Below are positions 27,670 to 36,124 of a stretch of 64,000 nt of DNA, in pieces. A program made the position numbers and the translations under genes. The stretch covers positions 4,999,501 through 5,063,500 of the forward strand of contig NZ_BNJI01000001.1 of assembly GCF_016587415.1 (NCBI RefSeq), written 5' to 3'. The stretch comes from Ktedonobacter sp. SOSP1-85. GTDB taxonomy: Bacteria > Chloroflexota > Ktedonobacteria > Ktedonobacterales > Ktedonobacteraceae. The notes beneath the pieces are model-generated. The model saw only the letters and a program-made list of their open reading frames with translations, was not told the DNA's origin and searched no databases. The number at the start of each line of letters is the position of its first letter. The stretch's first letter is position 1.

Positions 27670-28599
27670 TTACGTTGTCCTCGGAGAGCGCGACGAGTCA
27701 AGCAGATAGGTGACGACCCAGGGTCCAACGCGAGCGCCAGCGGCGGTTGCATGAGCGAGATGGCCGACAGGATCGGTTGCATTCCCAATGACCCAGACGC
27801 CGGGGCGGCTCGTCCGTCCGTCAACATCGGTGACGGCGAAACCAGCCTCATTTACCTCGCAGAGGGACGCTGGGAGATCAGATGCAGCCCGAAATGGTGC
27901 GGCCACGAAGACAGCATCGGTTGGCAACTCCGTCCCACCCGCCGTCGAGACCGAGACGAGTTGATCGTTCTGCCGCACCAACGCCGTCACCTCATCCCGA
28001 ACGATCTCGACGCCAAGCTCATGCAGCCGGTCGAGGGCCGCGGAGTCGAACTCGTGCGGGGTCACCACCGTCACGGAGGACGACCACGCGGTGAGCAAAC
28101 TACCGAGCTGCGCAAGGCGCTCCCCCAGTCCGAAGGCGACGAGATGCTTGTCTCGTACTTCATAGCCGCTGAAGCACGGGCACACGTGCACATCCCGACC
28201 CCAGCCCTCGCGCAAGCCCGGCACCGATGGAAGCACGTCCACCAGCCCGGTCGCGAGCACGACGGCGCGGGCTGTCACCATCCCCTGCCTGCTCCAGACA
28301 TCGAAGAGCCCGTCGGGCCTCGGCTCAATCTTGAGCACAGCCTCGCTGCGGATTTCGCCACCGTAGCGCACGACCTCGGCGCGTCCGCGTGCCTGCAACT
28401 CTGCTGGCGTGATCCCCTCGTACCCAAGAAATTCATGGACCTGCTCTATCACCGAATCGCGCGTTGGACCACCGTCGTAGACGATAGTGCGGCGTCGCGC
28501 ACGGGAGAGAAACAGCGCCGCGCTCAATCCCGCAGCACCCGCGCCAACCACCACCACATCTACGATGTCTTGCTTGCCTCCAAACGTTTTTTGAAACAT
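27670..28599 (-). CDS. FAD-dependent oxidoreductase, thioredoxin reductase-like, no CxxC
   Basis: 309 residues from the ATG at 28599, which has an ideal AAGGAGGAAC site. FAD motif VVVGAGAAGLSAALFLSRARRR; C-terminal GVWVIGNATDPVGHLAHA. At the usual disulfide position the sequence is VCPCFSGYE, so the CxxC is replaced by CPCF and classical disulfide exchange is unlikely. The DNA is clearly more GC-rich than its neighbours, which suggests acquisition from a high-GC (actinobacterial) source. Directly upstream lies the decayed N-terminus of another reductase of the resident type. Confidence 0.88.
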   Translation of the reverse strand: MFQKTFGGKQDIVDVVVVGAGAAGLSAALFLSRARRRTIVYDGGPTRDSVIEQVHEFLGYEGITPAELQARGRAEVVRYGGEIRSEAVLKIEPRPDGLFDVWSRQGMVTARAVVLATGLVDVLPSVPGLREGWGRDVHVCPCFSGYEVRDKHLVAFGLGERLAQLGSLLTAWSSSVTVVTPHEFDSAALDRLHELGVEIVRDEVTALVRQNDQLVSVSTAGGTELPTDAVFVAAPFRAASDLPASLCEVNEAGFAVTDVDGRTSRPGVWVIGNATDPVGHLAHATAAGARVGPWVVTYLLDSSRSPRTT

Positions 28600-28611
28600 A
28601 CCGTTCCTCCT

Positions 28612-28704
28612 TGTGTCAAACACCATGACGCTTCTGTTGGCTCTGCGTAGGCACAAGCGCAGCATGAAAACCTGTCGGTCCACCGCCGAGCATAGCCCAG
28701 CCAA
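28612..28704 (-). pseudogene. N-terminal remnant of a thioredoxin reductase-like gene
   Basis: On the minus strand LGGGPTGFHAALV can be read in one frame and LRRANRSVMVFDTRRN in another. Together they match the FAD-binding start of the 26680 gene (GGGPAGLNAALVLGRARRT, VFDENQPRN). One indel separates the two frames. The GC-rich gene begins right after it. Confidence 0.65.
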
Positions 28705-28785
28705 CGGTTATCGGATCAACCCCTTCTAAAGGATATTATAGACTCTTAATATCTACAATAGGGCCAAAAAAACACGCAGGCGCGT

Positions 28786-29199
28786 TCACACAAGCGCGTT
28801 TACATCGCCTACTTGTCCAACCAGTTCAACGAGCTTTCGCTCTTTGAGATACGCTTCCATTTGCTGTTCTGCATGTGTCATCACCCCCTGAATTAAGCAC
28901 CCCTGATGATCTTCACCGTCATCACAATGAAACAGGGAGGCAGTCCCTTCAATGGCATGAATAACCTCCAGAAAAGAAAGATCTGCTTTGTTTCTCGTCA
29001 GCTTGTATCCTCCGTTGATTCCGGGAGTAGACTCGATCATGCCCGCCTTCACCAGCTTGGTCAAAATCTTGGAGAGATACGTCGGGGAAAGCCCCTGAAG
29101 CTCTGCCAATTGCTGGACACCGACGGTTGTTCCGAGAGGGAGAGCCACCAGATACAGCATGGTATGGAGCGCATAATTGGTCGCTTGGGAATACTTCAC
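28786..29199 (-). CDS. Rrf2-family transcriptional regulator
   Basis: 137 residues. Winged HTH (VQQLAELQGLSPTYLSKILTKL, then INGGYKLTR) with the Rrf2 extended helix. It starts at GTG 29199 with AAAGAGG upstream. IscR, NsrR and RsrR-type members hold an Fe-S cluster through three cysteines. Here only C92 and C101 are present (HCDDGEDHQGC), so a cluster with another ligand or thiol-based sensing is possible. It is first in the run with the two FAD oxidoreductases and probably controls them. Confidence 0.9.
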   Translation of the reverse strand: MKYSQATNYALHTMLYLVALPLGTTVGVQQLAELQGLSPTYLSKILTKLVKAGMIESTPGINGGYKLTRNKADLSFLEVIHAIEGTASLFHCDDGEDHQGCLIQGVMTHAEQQMEAYLKERKLVELVGQVGDVNALV

Positions 29200-29278
29200 A
29201 CCTCTTTCCTTTCTATTACAGACTCATTGAGTCCATAATAGAACATTCAGAGGATCATGTCAAGCTTCTCCATCTCCA

Positions 29279-29557
29279 ATGGTTTCTTTTTTCGAGAGAG
29301 TTCTTTCCATTTTGAGGGTGCGTGCGCAATTTTCGCCTTTTGACAACCTCGTTGCGCAACTCGTGGGTCTATCCCGCCCAATGAACAAAAGAAATTGTTG
29401 TAATGAGCACTGGCGCTTCTTGGTGGGTGATCTAGAATATTTGGGCTCGTGGTCTAGCACCGCCGAGCAGTATCATCGATGGTGCAGAGAAGGGAAATGG
29501 GCTCTCATCCTTCAGATCTTGCAAGAACCGCAAGTTTCCATTTCTTCTTCTCCTTGA
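29279..29557 (+). pseudogene. Possible transposase N-terminal scrap
   Basis: 92 codons. The part FGSWSS-like LGSWSSTAEQYHRWCREGKW resembles the region of IS5-type transposases around the first helix pair. No catalytic motif follows, and there is no clear ribosome-binding site. Confidence 0.25.
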
Positions 29558-29811
29558 GATGAGTAAGGGTCACTATAGTACTAGTTAGTGGTGCAAAATG
29601 AGCCCCTTCGTCCCGTTCCAGAAGCTAATCATCTTTCTAGAAGTCTAGCCAAGTGATTCAAGTCGCTTATCAGGCAGTTTAATAATCTTGAGCTTATATG
29701 TCACAAACCAGTCTGGGGAGGGGATTCATGCATTTCGCATCGCAAACTAGTGCGAGATTATTGTTATAATTCCTCATCCAGACCGCTCCCGCTTCTGGCC
29801 TGGCCTTGCTG
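29558..29811. other. Stretch with no recognised gene
   Basis: Non-coding between transposase debris. No domain or clear signal was seen. Confidence 0.5.
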
Positions 29812-30042
29812 CTAAGCGAGGCCTTTGGCTTGAAGTGGTAATTCCTCAAACGGACAGCTCTCGCCTCTGGTGCGACGGCACCAAAAGTGCAAGAGCCAGT
29901 CCTTCGTGCCTTCCCATGGCGGCTTCATGAGTTCCAAAAGAAAGGCATAGGCCAGGCTGGCAAGCATGAGCAAGCGACGACGATGCATCCACTCATGCAG
30001 GCGAGGGCTTTCAAAGGCCAGTTCATTCCAGGAGACGACGCG
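29812..30042 (-). pseudogene. C-terminal fragment of an IS4-type transposase
   Basis: A 76-codon frame without a start: VVSWNELAFESPRLHEWMH, RRRLLMLASLAYAFLLELM, ending LPLQAKGLA and a TAG. This reads as the C-terminal helices of an IS4-like transposase. It overlaps the end of the IS5 gene in another frame, so one element was cut by the other. Confidence 0.6.
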
Positions 30043-30675
30043 AGCGATTGATCCATGAGTGAGTGCGCTCCACTACCCATCGTCGTGCTCGATGACTGGG
30101 AAGACGTCTTTTCTCCTGCTTCTCTTGTTCACGACTGCGAATATGAGGCAGATAATGGCGGCTCTCGATTTCCTGATGTGCGGGAGCTCCATCGTAAGCT
30201 GCATCCAGACAGAGATGCTGAGGGTGCTCTTCTGTTGGATCGGGTCGCAGAATTGCGATACCGTCCAGAGTAGCACAGAGTAAGCGTGTATCGTGACGAT
30301 TCGCTCCATCAACGACGAGAGCCAGGGGCATCCCGGCCCCATCGGTGAGGAAACTGCATTTGGTTCCACTCTTGCCGCGATCGGTGGGGTTGGCTCCGGT
30401 TGCGGCTTTGCCGAAGGGGGCTTTCGTCATTGCTCCGTCCACTGCTTGCGATTCCCACTCTTGGAAACGGCCATGCACTGTTGAACTCGCTCCCAATTCC
30501 CAGGGCAACGCTTCCATTGGATTCTTGTGCGCAATACGTAGATGATTGCCGCAAATACTTGCCGATTATCCATTCGTGGTCGTCCCCCTTTGGCACGTGA
30601 GGGTGCTGGTGGAATCAGTAACTTGACTTTCTCCCACCAGTCGTCGCCGACTTCCCAGGGGCGTGTTCGTGGCAT
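30023..30675 (-). pseudogene. IS5-family (IS427-like) transposase with internal deletion
   Basis: OrfA part 30427-30675 (PWEVGDDWWEKVKLLIPP, GRPRMDNRQVFAAIIYVLRT) and OrfB part 30023-30517 in another frame. The two-frame arrangement is normal for this group. All three DDE residues are readable (VDGAMTK, LDAAYDG, VVERTHSW). The stretch between FQEW and AVDGAMTK is about 30 residues shorter than usual, so a deletion is inferred and activity is doubtful. Confidence 0.8.
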
Positions 30676-30810
30676 CGCTTTTTCTCTTTCTCAGTTTTAG
30701 AACCCTCTTCATTGCCATTTGGCACGAGGAGAAAAACAGATGCAGAGAAGGAACACACTCTCTGCGAGAACTCTGGGAGGGCGTTGCGTCTCTGCATCTG
30801 TTGATCGTTG

Positions 30811-31842
30811 TCATGCCTTGAGGGAGCCAACCAGATGAAGCAACTGATCTCTTTCGCTCGCCTCGGAAGTTATGGGAACGAGTTGCAGCATCAGTTCATC
30901 AAGACCACCCTCTAAAAGTTCCTGGATGCGCTGGCTCACGGCGCTCTCATCACCGCTGATCACCAGTGCCCGCGCCAACGCATCTAACGCTTTCTCATCA
31001 CCCTCTACTGCTCTGGCAAAGCCAGCCCGTACAAACGCGCGCGCATACCCACTCACCCTGGCGTACACTTGCACTCTCTGACGTACCGCAGCGAGGGTCG
31101 CTGCTTCATCTGTACTCATGGCCACCATCAGATGCGCGATCAGCGGAGGCACGGCACGCAAATATCTTTCGGCTCCGGCTTGCAGCGCGAGTTTGGCCTG
31201 GTTGAGCAGATAGGGAACTGGGCACATCCAAGAAATTGCCCCATCGGCGATCTCTCCAGCCTGCTGGAACGCCTTCGGGCCTAACGCTGCGACAAGCAAA
31301 GGAATCTGAGTACTGTGCGAAGCAGTAATGACTGTGTCGAAATTGCCCATCTGAACAGCGTTTCTTGTCTCGAAAAAGGTGCCGTGAAAGTCTGCGTTGT
31401 TTTTCCACAACGAGCCGCGCAAGATTTGCACGTATTCTTTTTGATATGATAGGGGCTCAGAAATTTCCAGACCATACCAACCCTCTAGGCTCTCACGAGC
31501 GCCAGGCCCGACCCCTAACCGTAGGCGTCCCGGAGCAAGGGCATGTACCATGAGCGCCTGTTGCGCCATCAGCAACGGGTGGCGCAGATAGGTCACCGTA
31601 ATGGCGGTCCCGAGCCTGATGCGCTCAGTTTGTGCTGCAGCGGCAGCAAAGAGCGTCAGTGTATCGGGAGATCCAGAACCCGCGCCGCCCGCCGTCATCC
31701 AGATCTGTTGGACGCCCGCCAGTTCCGCTGCACGGATCTTGTTGAGACTGTTCACGGGGTCTGAGCCTTCGATGCAGACCCCGATGCGGTCACGCAAAGA
31801 GCGCTGTGAGAGAGCATTTGAGTGATCTTGTGGTAACATCAT
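30811..31842 (-). CDS. LLM-class flavin-dependent oxidoreductase
   Basis: 343 residues, a luciferase-like (beta/alpha)8 barrel of the F420- or FMN-using group. Motifs: GVQQIWMTAG, AQTERIRLGTAIT with YLRHPLLMAQQA, RLRLGVGPG and GEIADGAISWM. AAGGAGAAAACAG precedes the start. The substrate is unknown. It lies just downstream of the SDR gene on the same strand (23 bases), so the two probably share the MerR-type promoter at 32871. Confidence 0.9.
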   Translation of the reverse strand: MMLPQDHSNALSQRSLRDRIGVCIEGSDPVNSLNKIRAAELAGVQQIWMTAGGAGSGSPDTLTLFAAAAAQTERIRLGTAITVTYLRHPLLMAQQALMVHALAPGRLRLGVGPGARESLEGWYGLEISEPLSYQKEYVQILRGSLWKNNADFHGTFFETRNAVQMGNFDTVITASHSTQIPLLVAALGPKAFQQAGEIADGAISWMCPVPYLLNQAKLALQAGAERYLRAVPPLIAHLMVAMSTDEAATLAAVRQRVQVYARVSGYARAFVRAGFARAVEGDEKALDALARALVISGDESAVSQRIQELLEGGLDELMLQLVPITSEASERDQLLHLVGSLKA

Positions 31843-31865
31843 CTGTTTTCTCCTTCCCTATTTGG

Positions 31866-32750
31866 CTAGGGCAACCGCTCGCTCTGATCAATCAACGCCT
31901 CAGAGACTTCCCATAGACGATGGCTAATGGCGGCATCATAGGAGCGTTTAGAAGAGGGCGTCTCTTTGCCCTGATTGCTTTGGGAGAAATACTTCCCGTT
32001 CACTCCCACAAGTTCAGGAGAAGTCGCCACATAGAGGGTGGTCTGCGCTCCTTTCTCGACATCTATGCCGCCAAAAAAGTAGGCCACCTCTCCCATGAGA
32101 TGTATAATGCCTCTGGTGCCACTATTAAAGTTCGAAACGACCATGCCGGGATGGAGTACGTTGGCTGTGACTCCTGTGCCCCTGAGTCGGTCAGCCAGTT
32201 CGTAGGTAAAGTAGATCTGTGCGAGTTTGGATTGGCTATACGCTTTCACAACGCTATATCTTTTTGTCCCTTGCAGGTCAGCGAAATCGATCTTTCCCTG
32301 GGTATGAGCAGAAGAACTGACATTCACAATGCGTGCTGGCGCGCTGGCCCTCAGCACATCTACCAGCAGTTCGGTGAGCAGGAATGGGCCCAGGTAATTC
32401 GTCGCGAAGTTGAACTCGAGCCCCTCCGAGGTGACTTTGCGCTCGCTATTCGCTCCCCCGGCGTTGTTGACCAGCACATGAAGTTGTGGATATTTCTGTT
32501 TGAACTCATTGGCCACGCGGCGTACCTGAGAAAGCTCTGAGAGGTCTGCGACGAGTAAATCGACTTGGTCGTTCGAACTTTCCTCTTTGATCTCTGCTTG
32601 TGCTGCTTCTCCCTTTGTACGATTGCGACAGACCATCACTACGGTCGCGCCCATTTTAGCCAGTTCTCTGGCTGTGACTTTGCCAATTCCTGAACTGCTG
32701 CCCGTCACCAGGCAGACTTTTCCCTGCATACTATGGTTATTCATCGCCAT
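31866..32750 (-). CDS. SDR-family oxidoreductase (retinol dehydrogenase-like)
   Basis: 294 residues, NAD(P)-dependent. Nucleotide-binding TGSSSGIGK, structural NNAGG, catalytic YSQSK with the Ser upstream (VNVSSSAHTQGKIDF). The length and the WW/retinol-dehydrogenase-type end match the larger SDR group. GAGGAGATACG precedes the ATG. Transcription starts from a MerR-type promoter shared with the divergent merR gene, and the LLM oxidoreductase follows, so a MerR-inducible two-gene redox operon is inferred. Confidence 0.92.
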   Translation of the reverse strand: MAMNNHSMQGKVCLVTGSSSGIGKVTARELAKMGATVVMVCRNRTKGEAAQAEIKEESSNDQVDLLVADLSELSQVRRVANEFKQKYPQLHVLVNNAGGANSERKVTSEGLEFNFATNYLGPFLLTELLVDVLRASAPARIVNVSSSAHTQGKIDFADLQGTKRYSVVKAYSQSKLAQIYFTYELADRLRGTGVTANVLHPGMVVSNFNSGTRGIIHLMGEVAYFFGGIDVEKGAQTTLYVATSPELVGVNGKYFSQSNQGKETPSSKRSYDAAISHRLWEVSEALIDQSERLP

Positions 32751-32840
32751 GATTCGTATCTCCTCGTCTCCAAATGCTTTGGAACTTCTCGGGCTGGCTC
32801 TGTTTCCTCTTCAAAGGTTTTTGCCTCTTTCATGTCCAGA

Positions 32841-32871
32841 GTGTAAACTGTAGAGTAGCGTCTATAGTCAA
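32841..32871 (-). promoter_or_regulatory. MerR-type promoter and operator (19-bp spacer)
   Basis: On the minus strand TTGACT (32871-32866) and TTACAC (32846-32841) are separated by exactly 19 bases, the over-long spacer typical of MerR-activated promoters. The spacer holds a dyad ACTGTAGA-N6-TCTATAGT (32847-32868, 7 of 8 positions matching). It faces the SDR gene, with merR divergent. Confidence 0.75.
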
Positions 32872-32892
32872 GGCTTTTTGGAGGAGTTTTCA

Positions 32893-33303
32893 GTGCTCAT
32901 CAAAGAATTGGAAAAAAAGACCGGTTTGACGCGTCACACCATTCGTTTTTATGAGAAACAAGGCTTCCTTGCGAGCGGCTCTTTCCGGCGTGAGGAAAAT
33001 AATTATCGGAATTATTCCGAGGAGACGGTTGCGTATCTCAAAATGCTCAAAGCAGGTCAAGCGGCAGGGTTTACGCTAGCAGAGTTGAAAGAACTCATCA
33101 ACGCAGATGAAGCGAATGAACTCCCTCTCCAAAGGAAAGTTGAGCTTATTTGCCAAAAGATAAAGGATATAGAGAGGAAAAAGGCAGATTTAGACCAAGT
33201 GCAAACCTATCTCACTCAGATGTTGGTACAGAAGTTGGCGTTGATGAAGGCTGAAGGAAATGGAATTGCTCATGGCAATACCCATATCACTTCCGAACCT
33301 TGA
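32893..33303 (+). CDS. MerR-family transcriptional regulator
   Basis: 136 residues from the GTG at 32893, which has GGAGGAG nine bases upstream. N-terminal winged HTH (EKKTGLTRHTIRFYEKQGFL, NNYRNYSEE), then the dimerisation helix (IKDIERKKADLDQVQTYLTQM). No cysteine metal-binding site is seen in the tail, so an organic or redox signal is more likely than a metal. It is divergent from the SDR gene across a 19-bp-spacer promoter. Confidence 0.92.
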   Translation: MLIKELEKKTGLTRHTIRFYEKQGFLASGSFRREENNYRNYSEETVAYLKMLKAGQAAGFTLAELKELINADEANELPLQRKVELICQKIKDIERKKADLDQVQTYLTQMLVQKLALMKAEGNGIAHGNTHITSEP

Positions 33304-33334
33304 CTGGCGATTGTGCACAGTGTAGGGATATGCA

Positions 33335-33768
33335 GTGCGCCGATGAGACGCACAGAACCTAGCCTTGATAGCAAGGTGTCACTGTTACCAATGTGACTAA
33401 AGCAGCGCCTTACCTGATCCTGAAAGGGAAATGGGACAGTAGCATGGCGTAAAAAGGCCGAGCGGCAAATAAGTACCTAAAGTTGAGTCGGTCAGCTAGG
33501 CAATATATGGTCAGGGCTGTTCTGCCCGAATTCCAGCAGCGTGGAGTTGCCCTCCTCCCATGCCTTCACGGTACTATTGGGCATGCTGGTGGTTCACTGT
33601 TAAGGTGTGTAGAACGGTGAAAGGTAATCCACCAGGCAACCTCTAATGAAGAGGATACCGGCTAATGGAAGACCTACTTATTGACTAGGTTCTGTGTGGA
33701 ATTTCGGGATCACCTAAGGTTAGACCGCTACACAGAGATATGGGGAGCGCCTTGCACGAAGCGCTCCC
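33335..33768 (+). ncRNA. Probable 5' fragment of a group II intron
   Basis: The stretch begins GTGCGCC and pairs at once with GACGCAC, as group II introns do (5' GUGYG). It continues with many short stems, including CTGTGTGG/GCTACACAG around 33690-33735 and GGGAGCGC/GCGCTCCC at 33743-33768. Phrases such as GGATACCGGCTAATGG and TAAGGTTAGACCGCTACACAG look like domain I-III sequence. No reverse transcriptase and no domain V (AGC...GTT) was found, so this is a truncated or decayed copy. It is not protein-coding. Confidence 0.45.
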
Positions 33769-33898
33769 GCAGTTCACGCCTTTACTCTGGTCCTGCTCTT
33801 TCTGCTTCCGCTTTCACGATATGGTTCCTTACCCGAAGTGTCACCTGCGGATGGGCGCGGATAGTGAGGAGCCAATCGGGTGGGGAGTCGCGAAACCC

Positions 33899-34531
33899 TC
33901 ATTCACGCCATCTACCAGGAACCAGAGCGCCAACGAGAATCAGGAGAACGCTGGCTGTGACCAGGGGCAGGTCGCTGACGAGATAATTGGGCAGGACATT
34001 TCCAAGCGGAAAGGCCAGAAAAATCAAGGGGACGGTGAGCACTCCGACCAGCAGCAGGAGCAGTGCTGCGAAGACGGGTAAGGCTCGTGCGCGCAAGGTG
34101 GCGATCCCGAGCAACGCCATCCCGGCAAAAAGCGCGACCGTCGTGACAGCCGACAGCTCACGAGGAAGAATGGCTCCATTCAGCAGACTCGGAAACAGGG
34201 CGAGATCGATGAGGAGGGTGACAAGCGCGATCGCCTCCAGCACAATCCCCACGGTAGCCGTGCCTTTCGCCCGCGTCCAGAGCCGCGTGCTCAGTGCGAT
34301 CAGACCAACTCCCAGGCAGATTTGCGCCGCCTCGGAAGCGATCATGCCAATCCACATGAGCACCGATCCATCAAAGTAATCCGGGTCAATGAGTCTTCTG
34401 TCCATAGCTCCCGCCAGGTAGGTGATGATCCACAGCCCTCCTGCCAACACCAGCGCGCGCCCTCCCCAACGGGGCCAGCCCAAGGCTGGTTCTGCAAGAG
34501 ACGTCTTTTCTCTCTCTGAGATGTTTTGCAT
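33899..34531 (-). CDS. Uncharacterised membrane protein, about six helices
   Basis: 210 residues from the ATG at 34531, with AAGGAGAG upstream. Hydrophobic segments near 20-38, 58-78, 90-110, 125-145, 150-172 and 185-205, and few charges between them. No family was recognised with confidence. It is third in a minus-strand run MarR - deazaflavin-type protein - this gene, 22 bases after the second. Confidence 0.7.
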   Translation of the reverse strand: MQNISEREKTSLAEPALGWPRWGGRALVLAGGLWIITYLAGAMDRRLIDPDYFDGSVLMWIGMIASEAAQICLGVGLIALSTRLWTRAKGTATVGIVLEAIALVTLLIDLALFPSLLNGAILPRELSAVTTVALFAGMALLGIATLRARALPVFAALLLLLVGVLTVPLIFLAFPLGNVLPNYLVSDLPLVTASVLLILVGALVPGRWRE

Positions 34532-34553
34532 GGTTCTCTCCTTATTCTCTCGA

Positions 34554-34991
34554 TCAGAAACCAGATTCTTTTTCCGGGCGTAAGAGCACCATAGGGATTT
34601 CTCGCTGCGTGAGCCTCTCATACCGTGCAAACATCGGCGAAGCCGTCACAAGCCGTTCCCAGAGCACTTTTCGCTGCTCGGCATCGGCGACTTCCGCGAT
34701 GGCGGTGCGCTGCCAGTTTTGAATGCGCACCTGTACGTGCGGCTGGCTGCGGAGATTGAAAAACCACGCGGGATGTCGATCTCGTCCAGCGTTCGAGCCA
34801 GCCACAACGTAGGTGGCGCCACTTTTGACATAGACCAATGAAACCTTGCGCAGGAGTCCGGACTTGCGCCCTGTTGTAGTGAGTTCCAGCATCCCCACCG
34901 GATCCTTCTCGTTGTTCATCTGAACACGCCCACCTGTCAGGTTGTAGACAATTAACGCAAACATACTCAATTTAGCTGTCTTCTCTGTCAT
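34554..34991 (-). CDS. Nitroreductase/quinone reductase family protein (deazaflavin-dependent, Ddn-like)
   Basis: 145 residues from the ATG at 34991 (AAAGGAAG upstream). It shows the split-beta-barrel DUF385 pattern: LELTTTGRKSGLLRKVSLVYV, then AGSNAGRDRHPAWFFNLRSQP. In mycobacterial Ddn this fold uses F420H2 to reduce quinones and nitro compounds. F420 use here is inferred from the family. It belongs to the MarR-regulated run. Confidence 0.88.
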   Translation of the reverse strand: MTEKTAKLSMFALIVYNLTGGRVQMNNEKDPVGMLELTTTGRKSGLLRKVSLVYVKSGATYVVAGSNAGRDRHPAWFFNLRSQPHVQVRIQNWQRTAIAEVADAEQRKVLWERLVTASPMFARYERLTQREIPMVLLRPEKESGF

Positions 34992-35142
34992 GATCGTCTT
35001 CCTTTCGTGGGAAAAACCGCCCTGCTCAGATAATACCATTTTGATATAATACCAAAGTGAAATCAAATACAGGGCAAAAAAAAGCAACGCTTGTGCCGGG
35101 GCAGGAAACTCCCGCTCAGGGACAGCGAAGGGCTACCATCAG

Positions 35143-35604
35143 CTAGCGGGAGGGCCAGTTTCGCTGGACTTTCGCCAGCAGGTCGATGAAAACCAGTTGC
35201 TCCGTTGTCGTCAGGGTATCGAGCACGCCTTGTGAGATACTTTGCCATTCCTGCAGAAAGGCTTCAATGGTCCGCTGGCCCTGCTCTGTCGGGATGACTC
35301 GGAAACTGCGCCGATCCTCCTGATTGAGCATCCGCCTGATGTAGCCATGCTGCTCCAGCCGATCTAAGATACGGGTCAGTGTGCTCAAATTCACATCACC
35401 CAGAGCCTGGGCGATCTCTTTGACCATCAACGGGCCACGCGGTTCCATCCAGAGGAAGAGCACACGCACATCCTCGGGATGGCATCCCTTCATCTGTTGC
35501 TCAAAGTTCCACTGTTGTTGCTCGATGTGGTCGCTCAGAAAGAAGATAAACCGGAGCAAGGCCGTCGTCATCTCTGGCCGATCAGGAAACGATGTGCTTG
35601 TCAT
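35143..35604 (-). CDS. MarR-family transcriptional regulator
   Basis: 153 residues with a central winged HTH (MVKEIAQALGDVNLSTLTRILDRLEQHGYIRR, then DRRSFRVIPTEQG). AAGGAGTTCC precedes the ATG. MarR proteins repress until a phenolic or oxidising ligand binds. A perfect palindrome lies 59-77 bases upstream of the start and is a likely autoregulatory operator. The downstream Ddn-like and membrane-protein genes are the probable targets. Confidence 0.92.
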   Translation of the reverse strand: MTSTSFPDRPEMTTALLRFIFFLSDHIEQQQWNFEQQMKGCHPEDVRVLFLWMEPRGPLMVKEIAQALGDVNLSTLTRILDRLEQHGYIRRMLNQEDRRSFRVIPTEQGQRTIEAFLQEWQSISQGVLDTLTTTEQLVFIDLLAKVQRNWPSR

Positions 35605-35662
35605 GGAACTCCTTCATGCCTGGTGTGCCGCCAGCGTCATCTGGCTGTTCACCCCCTCCATA

Positions 35663-35681
35663 TATTTTCATTATGAAAATA
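35663..35681. promoter_or_regulatory. Palindromic operator for the MarR gene
   Basis: Perfect 9-1-9 palindrome TATTTTCAT-T-ATGAAAATA in the marR upstream region. Its length and AT-rich centre fit a MarR dimer site. Confidence 0.65.
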
Positions 35682-36124
35682 GAATACCAGACCCATCGTC
35701 GCCTGTCAAGAGAGGGAGAGGTGTTTTCTCCGGAACATGAAGGATCGTTTCCCTTGCATGGCTTTTCTTCTTCCTTCATCTACAACTGTAGGACTAGGCA
35801 GACGCATCAAACGGGGAATGTTTCGTAGCCAATTGGGGACGCTCATAAACGCGGACGTGAACGGCTCGTACAAATATCATCAGGAAAGTAGCACCCGCCG
35901 CCTTTGAGCGAAGGTGTAGAGGATGTGCAGTACATCCCGTGCCCTTATCCATAGGGGCATAAATGGGCTTGCTAGGAGTTTTCAATACTGTATGCACTCA
36001 CGTAAAATGTTACCGAAAAAAGCGAGCCATGCTGGACAAAAATGAGATGAAAGGAGCCAACTGGCAAAAGTATCTCAAGTTCCTCTATGAGCCTATCTCG
36101 TCCAGGTGGTGAAGCGGTTTGGGG
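35682..36124. other. Stretch with no recognised gene
   Basis: About 440 bases between the MarR promoter region and the LysE gene. Short frames only, no domain readable. Confidence 0.5.
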
